DNA from: Flagellimonas hadalis
GTDB taxonomy: Bacteria; Bacteroidota; Bacteroidia; Flavobacteriales; Flavobacteriaceae
DNA length: 64,000 bases
Reading direction: 5' to 3'
NCBI RefSeq assembly: GCF_007785775.2
Contig: NZ_VNIK02000008.1
Location: forward strand, 124,001-188,000
Part shown: in pieces, positions 61,691 to 64,000 of the stretch
How the letters are laid out: each line of letters opens with the position of its first letter
How positions within the stretch are numbered: the first letter of the stretch is position 1
Notes under the pieces: generated by a model
Database searches by the model: none
What the model was told of the DNA's origin: nothing
The model's input: only the letters and a program-made list of their open reading frames with translations
Made by a program: the position numbers and the translations under genes

Positions 61691-63658
61691 ATGAAAAAGA
61701 AAAAAGTAAAACTACGTGATCTGGGGTCAAAGGAACGCCAGGGCAAACACGGACACGGAAGTGGCCATAACCATGGTGGTCCTGAAGGTGTATCTAAATT
61801 CAAGACCTATTTACCGGCCATTTTCAGCTTTGCGATGCTCATCATCGGCATTGCAGTGGACTATTTTGATGCTTTCCCGTTTTTCAAGGGCTGGATAAGG
61901 ATTATATGGTACACCCTTGCCTATTTGCCTGTTGGTTTTCCTGTCATCAAGGAGGGTTGGAACAGTATAAAGCATGGTGATTTCTTTACTGAATTTTTCC
62001 TGATGTCCATTGCCACTCTAGGGGCCTTTGCCATAGGCGAATACCCAGAGGGCGTGGCCGTAATGTTGTTTTACGCCGTGGGCGAACTGTTCCAAAATGC
62101 AGCGGTCAATCGGGCAAAGGGAAATATTAAGGCCCTTTTGGATGCGCGACCGGACGAAGCTTTGGTGCTTCGTAACGGGAATTTCGTTACCGTAAATCCC
62201 CAAACCGTCGAGATTGGCGAAAGGATACAAGTGCGTGTGGGGGAGAAAATTCCCCTGGACGGTATTCTCTTATCCGAAAAAGCTTCCCTCAATACGGCGG
62301 CAATTACAGGCGAAAGTAGGCCCGACACCATAAACAAGGGTGAAAAGGTCTTCGCCGGAAGTATAAATCTCGATGGTGTTATCGATGTAGAAACATCCAA
62401 AGAATTCAAGGACAGTTCCATCACTCGAATCTTGGATATGGTACAAAACGCTACAGCCAGAAAATCAAAGACAGAACTGTTCATTAGAAGATTTGCAAGA
62501 ATTTATACACCCATTGTGGTTTTCCTTGCCATCGGTTTAACGTTCTTGCCCTACTTTTTTTTAAATGACTATGTTTTTAGGGATTGGCTCTATCGCGCTT
62601 TAATATTCCTTGTGGTTTCCTGTCCCTGTGCCTTGGTTATTTCCATTCCGCTCGGCTATTTTGGTGGTCTGGGAGCGGCATCCCGAAACGGGATCCTCTT
62701 CAAAGGTGCATCTTTTTTGGAAGCAATCACCAAAGTGAACACGGTAGTAATGGACAAAACAGGAACCGTTACGAAAGGAGTTTTTAAAATCAAGGAAATC
62801 AAGGCTGTCAAATTTGAGGAAGTCGAGCTTATGAAATACTTGATGGCCATGGAGGAACAATCTACCCATCCCATAGCAAAGGCTATTTTGGAATATAAAG
62901 CCGAAGGCACGGATATGAAGGCAACCGATGTAACGGAAGTTGCGGGAAAGGGATTAAAGGGAACGGTCAATGGGAATACAGTGCTGGTGGGCAATAAAGC
63001 CCTAATGGCCTCAAACAACATTGATGTGCCTCCAGAAACCGATGATATTGTAAATTCAATTGTAATGTTGGCCATTGATGAAAAATTTGTCGGCTATGTT
63101 ACCATTGCGGACGAACTCAAGGAAGATGCCCATCAAGCCATCAAACAAATCAGGGATGCTGGGATTTCGAAAATCATAATGCTTTCGGGTGACAAAGATT
63201 CCATAACGCAACATGTCTCGAAAAAGTTGAACATTGATTGGGCAAAGGGCGGCCTGTTACCAGAAGATAAGCTCAGCGAAGTTGAAGAACTCAAAAAACA
63301 ATCCGACACAAAAGTGGCTTTTATGGGCGATGGCATTAATGATGCGCCTGTTCTGGCCGTCAGCGATGTGGGCATTGCCATGGGAGGCTTGGGTAGTGAT
63401 GTGGCCATTGAAACAGCCGATGTCATCATTCAGACCGACCAACCGAGCAAGATGGCACGAGCCATTAAAATAGGACGCTCCACCCGAAAGATAGTTTGGC
63501 AAAATATTGGACTTGCATTTGGGGTGAAGGCATTTGTACTCATTCTTGGAGCGGGAGGTCTAGCTACTATGTGGGAAGCAGTTTTTGCTGATGTGGGGGT
63601 TGCCTTATTGGCAATATTGAATGCTGTTCGACTTCAGCGGATGAAGTGGAACCCTTAG
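61691..63658 (+). CDS. Heavy-metal translocating P1B-type ATPase (Zn/Cd/Pb class)
   Basis: A 655-residue pump. Instead of an HMA domain, the N-terminus is a short basic, His-rich segment (KERQGKHGHGSGHNHGG). Then eight-helix P1B topology with the actuator TGES (near 205), ion-binding SCPCALVISIPLGYFGG in helix 6, phosphorylation site DKTGTVTKG, and GDGINDAPVLAVSD. CPC with helix-8 residues of this type suits Zn(II)/Cd(II)/Pb(II) export. ATG 61691 gives the family-like start MKKKKVKLRDLG; ATG 61649, directly after the Fur stop, adds 14 residues. Confidence 0.93.
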   Translation: MKKKKVKLRDLGSKERQGKHGHGSGHNHGGPEGVSKFKTYLPAIFSFAMLIIGIAVDYFDAFPFFKGWIRIIWYTLAYLPVGFPVIKEGWNSIKHGDFFTEFFLMSIATLGAFAIGEYPEGVAVMLFYAVGELFQNAAVNRAKGNIKALLDARPDEALVLRNGNFVTVNPQTVEIGERIQVRVGEKIPLDGILLSEKASLNTAAITGESRPDTINKGEKVFAGSINLDGVIDVETSKEFKDSSITRILDMVQNATARKSKTELFIRRFARIYTPIVVFLAIGLTFLPYFFLNDYVFRDWLYRALIFLVVSCPCALVISIPLGYFGGLGAASRNGILFKGASFLEAITKVNTVVMDKTGTVTKGVFKIKEIKAVKFEEVELMKYLMAMEEQSTHPIAKAILEYKAEGTDMKATDVTEVAGKGLKGTVNGNTVLVGNKALMASNNIDVPPETDDIVNSIVMLAIDEKFVGYVTIADELKEDAHQAIKQIRDAGISKIIMLSGDKDSITQHVSKKLNIDWAKGGLLPEDKLSEVEELKKQSDTKVAFMGDGINDAPVLAVSDVGIAMGGLGSDVAIETADVIIQTDQPSKMARAIKIGRSTRKIVWQNIGLAFGVKAFVLILGAGGLATMWEAVFADVGVALLAILNAVRLQRMKWNP

Positions 63659-64000
63659 TTTCAAAGAGGAACCATTTTTTGGGCTAACTTATATTTCAGC
63701 CGTTGTTGGCAGCCACATGGTTCGCCAAGACCTTCAATAAAATTGTACATATGAGGCTTCGCAGGTTGTGTCACCCAAACTACTGTCCGTGTATTGGAGG
63801 GGACTTCAGGAAGGTTAGGGGTCTGATTCTTCGAGAAACGGCGACAGGACTTATGAGACAATATGAAAGCTTCCGGGCATAAAAAACCGTATCCGAACAA
63901 TTACGAAATGCTTATCACTGTAGATGAAAAATAATCCGGTCGTAGGGTAACTCCAATACGTTTGTTCCCTTATTGTCGTAATGTTTGATGAAACTTCATT
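63659..64000. other. Right-edge stretch without a supported gene
   Basis: 342 bases. A 79-codon minus-strand frame at 63661-63900 has no recognisable domain and no family-like start, so it is not called. No terminator, repeat or attachment site was recognised. Confidence 0.5.

Larger units (their letters stand above)
35395..64000. other. Putative tRNA-anchored metal-resistance and DNA-repair genomic island (right end not in window)
   Basis: From the tRNA-Pro onward, core metabolic genes stop. The content changes to a tyrosine recombinase, mercury and arsenic genes, two SigZ-like sigma factors, a ParB/Fic/SRAP/DinB/DnaE cassette and Cus/Cad-type efflux genes. No second copy of the tRNA 3' end was seen up to 64000, so the right boundary is outside the window or altered. 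No conjugation or phage genes are visible in this part. Confidence 0.65.

Noticed and set aside
63661-63900. 79-codon minus-strand ORF at the window end
   Set aside because: No recognisable family, unusual composition, and no regulatory context; left uncalled.

Overview
The window looks like a chromosome segment of a marine-type member of the Bacteroidota, family Flavobacteriaceae. The evidence is a SusC/SusD pair, a type IX secretion (T9SS) type B sorting domain on a giant SprB-like adhesin, the lepB-dapB-DUF5683-parB-parA gene order, a DUF6660 protein, RND pump-TolC fusions, and promoters of the Bacteroidota form TTTG-N19-TAnnTTTG. No rRNA, CRISPR array, transposase or intact insertion sequence was found.

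Core part (1-35.4 kb). On the minus strand, 1-3.4 kb holds partial lepB, dapB, a DUF5683 protein and chromosomal parB/parA. From 3.5 to 11.6 kb lies a propionyl-CoA/methylmalonyl-CoA block: both methylmalonyl-CoA mutase subunits, transcribed behind uridine kinase and a DivIC/FtsB-like division protein, diverge from a three-gene biotin-dependent acyl-CoA carboxylase (BCCP, biotin carboxylase, carboxyltransferase). Together these interconvert propionyl-CoA and succinyl-CoA. A Bcr/CflA-like drug exporter follows.

From 13.0 to 25.7 kb is a nearly complete locus for recovering peptidoglycan amino sugars. It has SusC/SusD for outer-membrane uptake, a DigH-like (GHL10) lipoprotein, a GNAT acetyltransferase, an AmpG-like permease, a NagZ-type GH3 hexosaminidase and AnmK on the minus strand. 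Divergent from these are a DeoR-family regulator and MurQ. The inferred route is cell-wall glycan fragment to anhydro-MurNAc to MurNAc-6-P to GlcNAc-6-P. The promoter region between susC and the regulator carries TGCA half-sites spaced exactly 10 bp apart. A PQQ-type sugar dehydrogenase lipoprotein and an about 2770-residue SprB-like adhesin complete the core part.

Accessory part (35.4 kb to the window end). A tRNA-Pro(GGG) is followed by a tyrosine recombinase and about 27 kb of metal resistance and DNA repair genes, which looks like a tRNA-anchored genomic island whose far end lies outside the window. In order it contains: (a) ArsR regulator, MerT-MerP fusion and GDCCVxC protein, without a mercuric reductase; (b) an arsenic operon with ArsR, an exported and apparently catalytically dead ArsC-like protein, a DUF6428 protein, ArsC, ACR3 and a metallophosphoesterase; (c) two SigZ-like sigma factors with cysteine tails around a thioredoxin-like protein and an ArsP-type permease, then DUF2703; (d) a ParB-like, Fic, SRAP, DinB and DnaE cassette bounded on both sides by a 66-67 bp direct repeat containing a hairpin; (e) a CusA-TolC fusion pump, CusB-like adaptor, Fur-family regulator and Zn/Cd/Pb-type P-ATPase.

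The observations that seem least described are the secreted ArsC pseudoenzyme, the repeated CC-type C-terminal tails on unrelated island proteins, the repeat-bounded repair cassette, the 74-bp duplicated element over the fic start, and the phased operator array of the cell-wall sugar locus.
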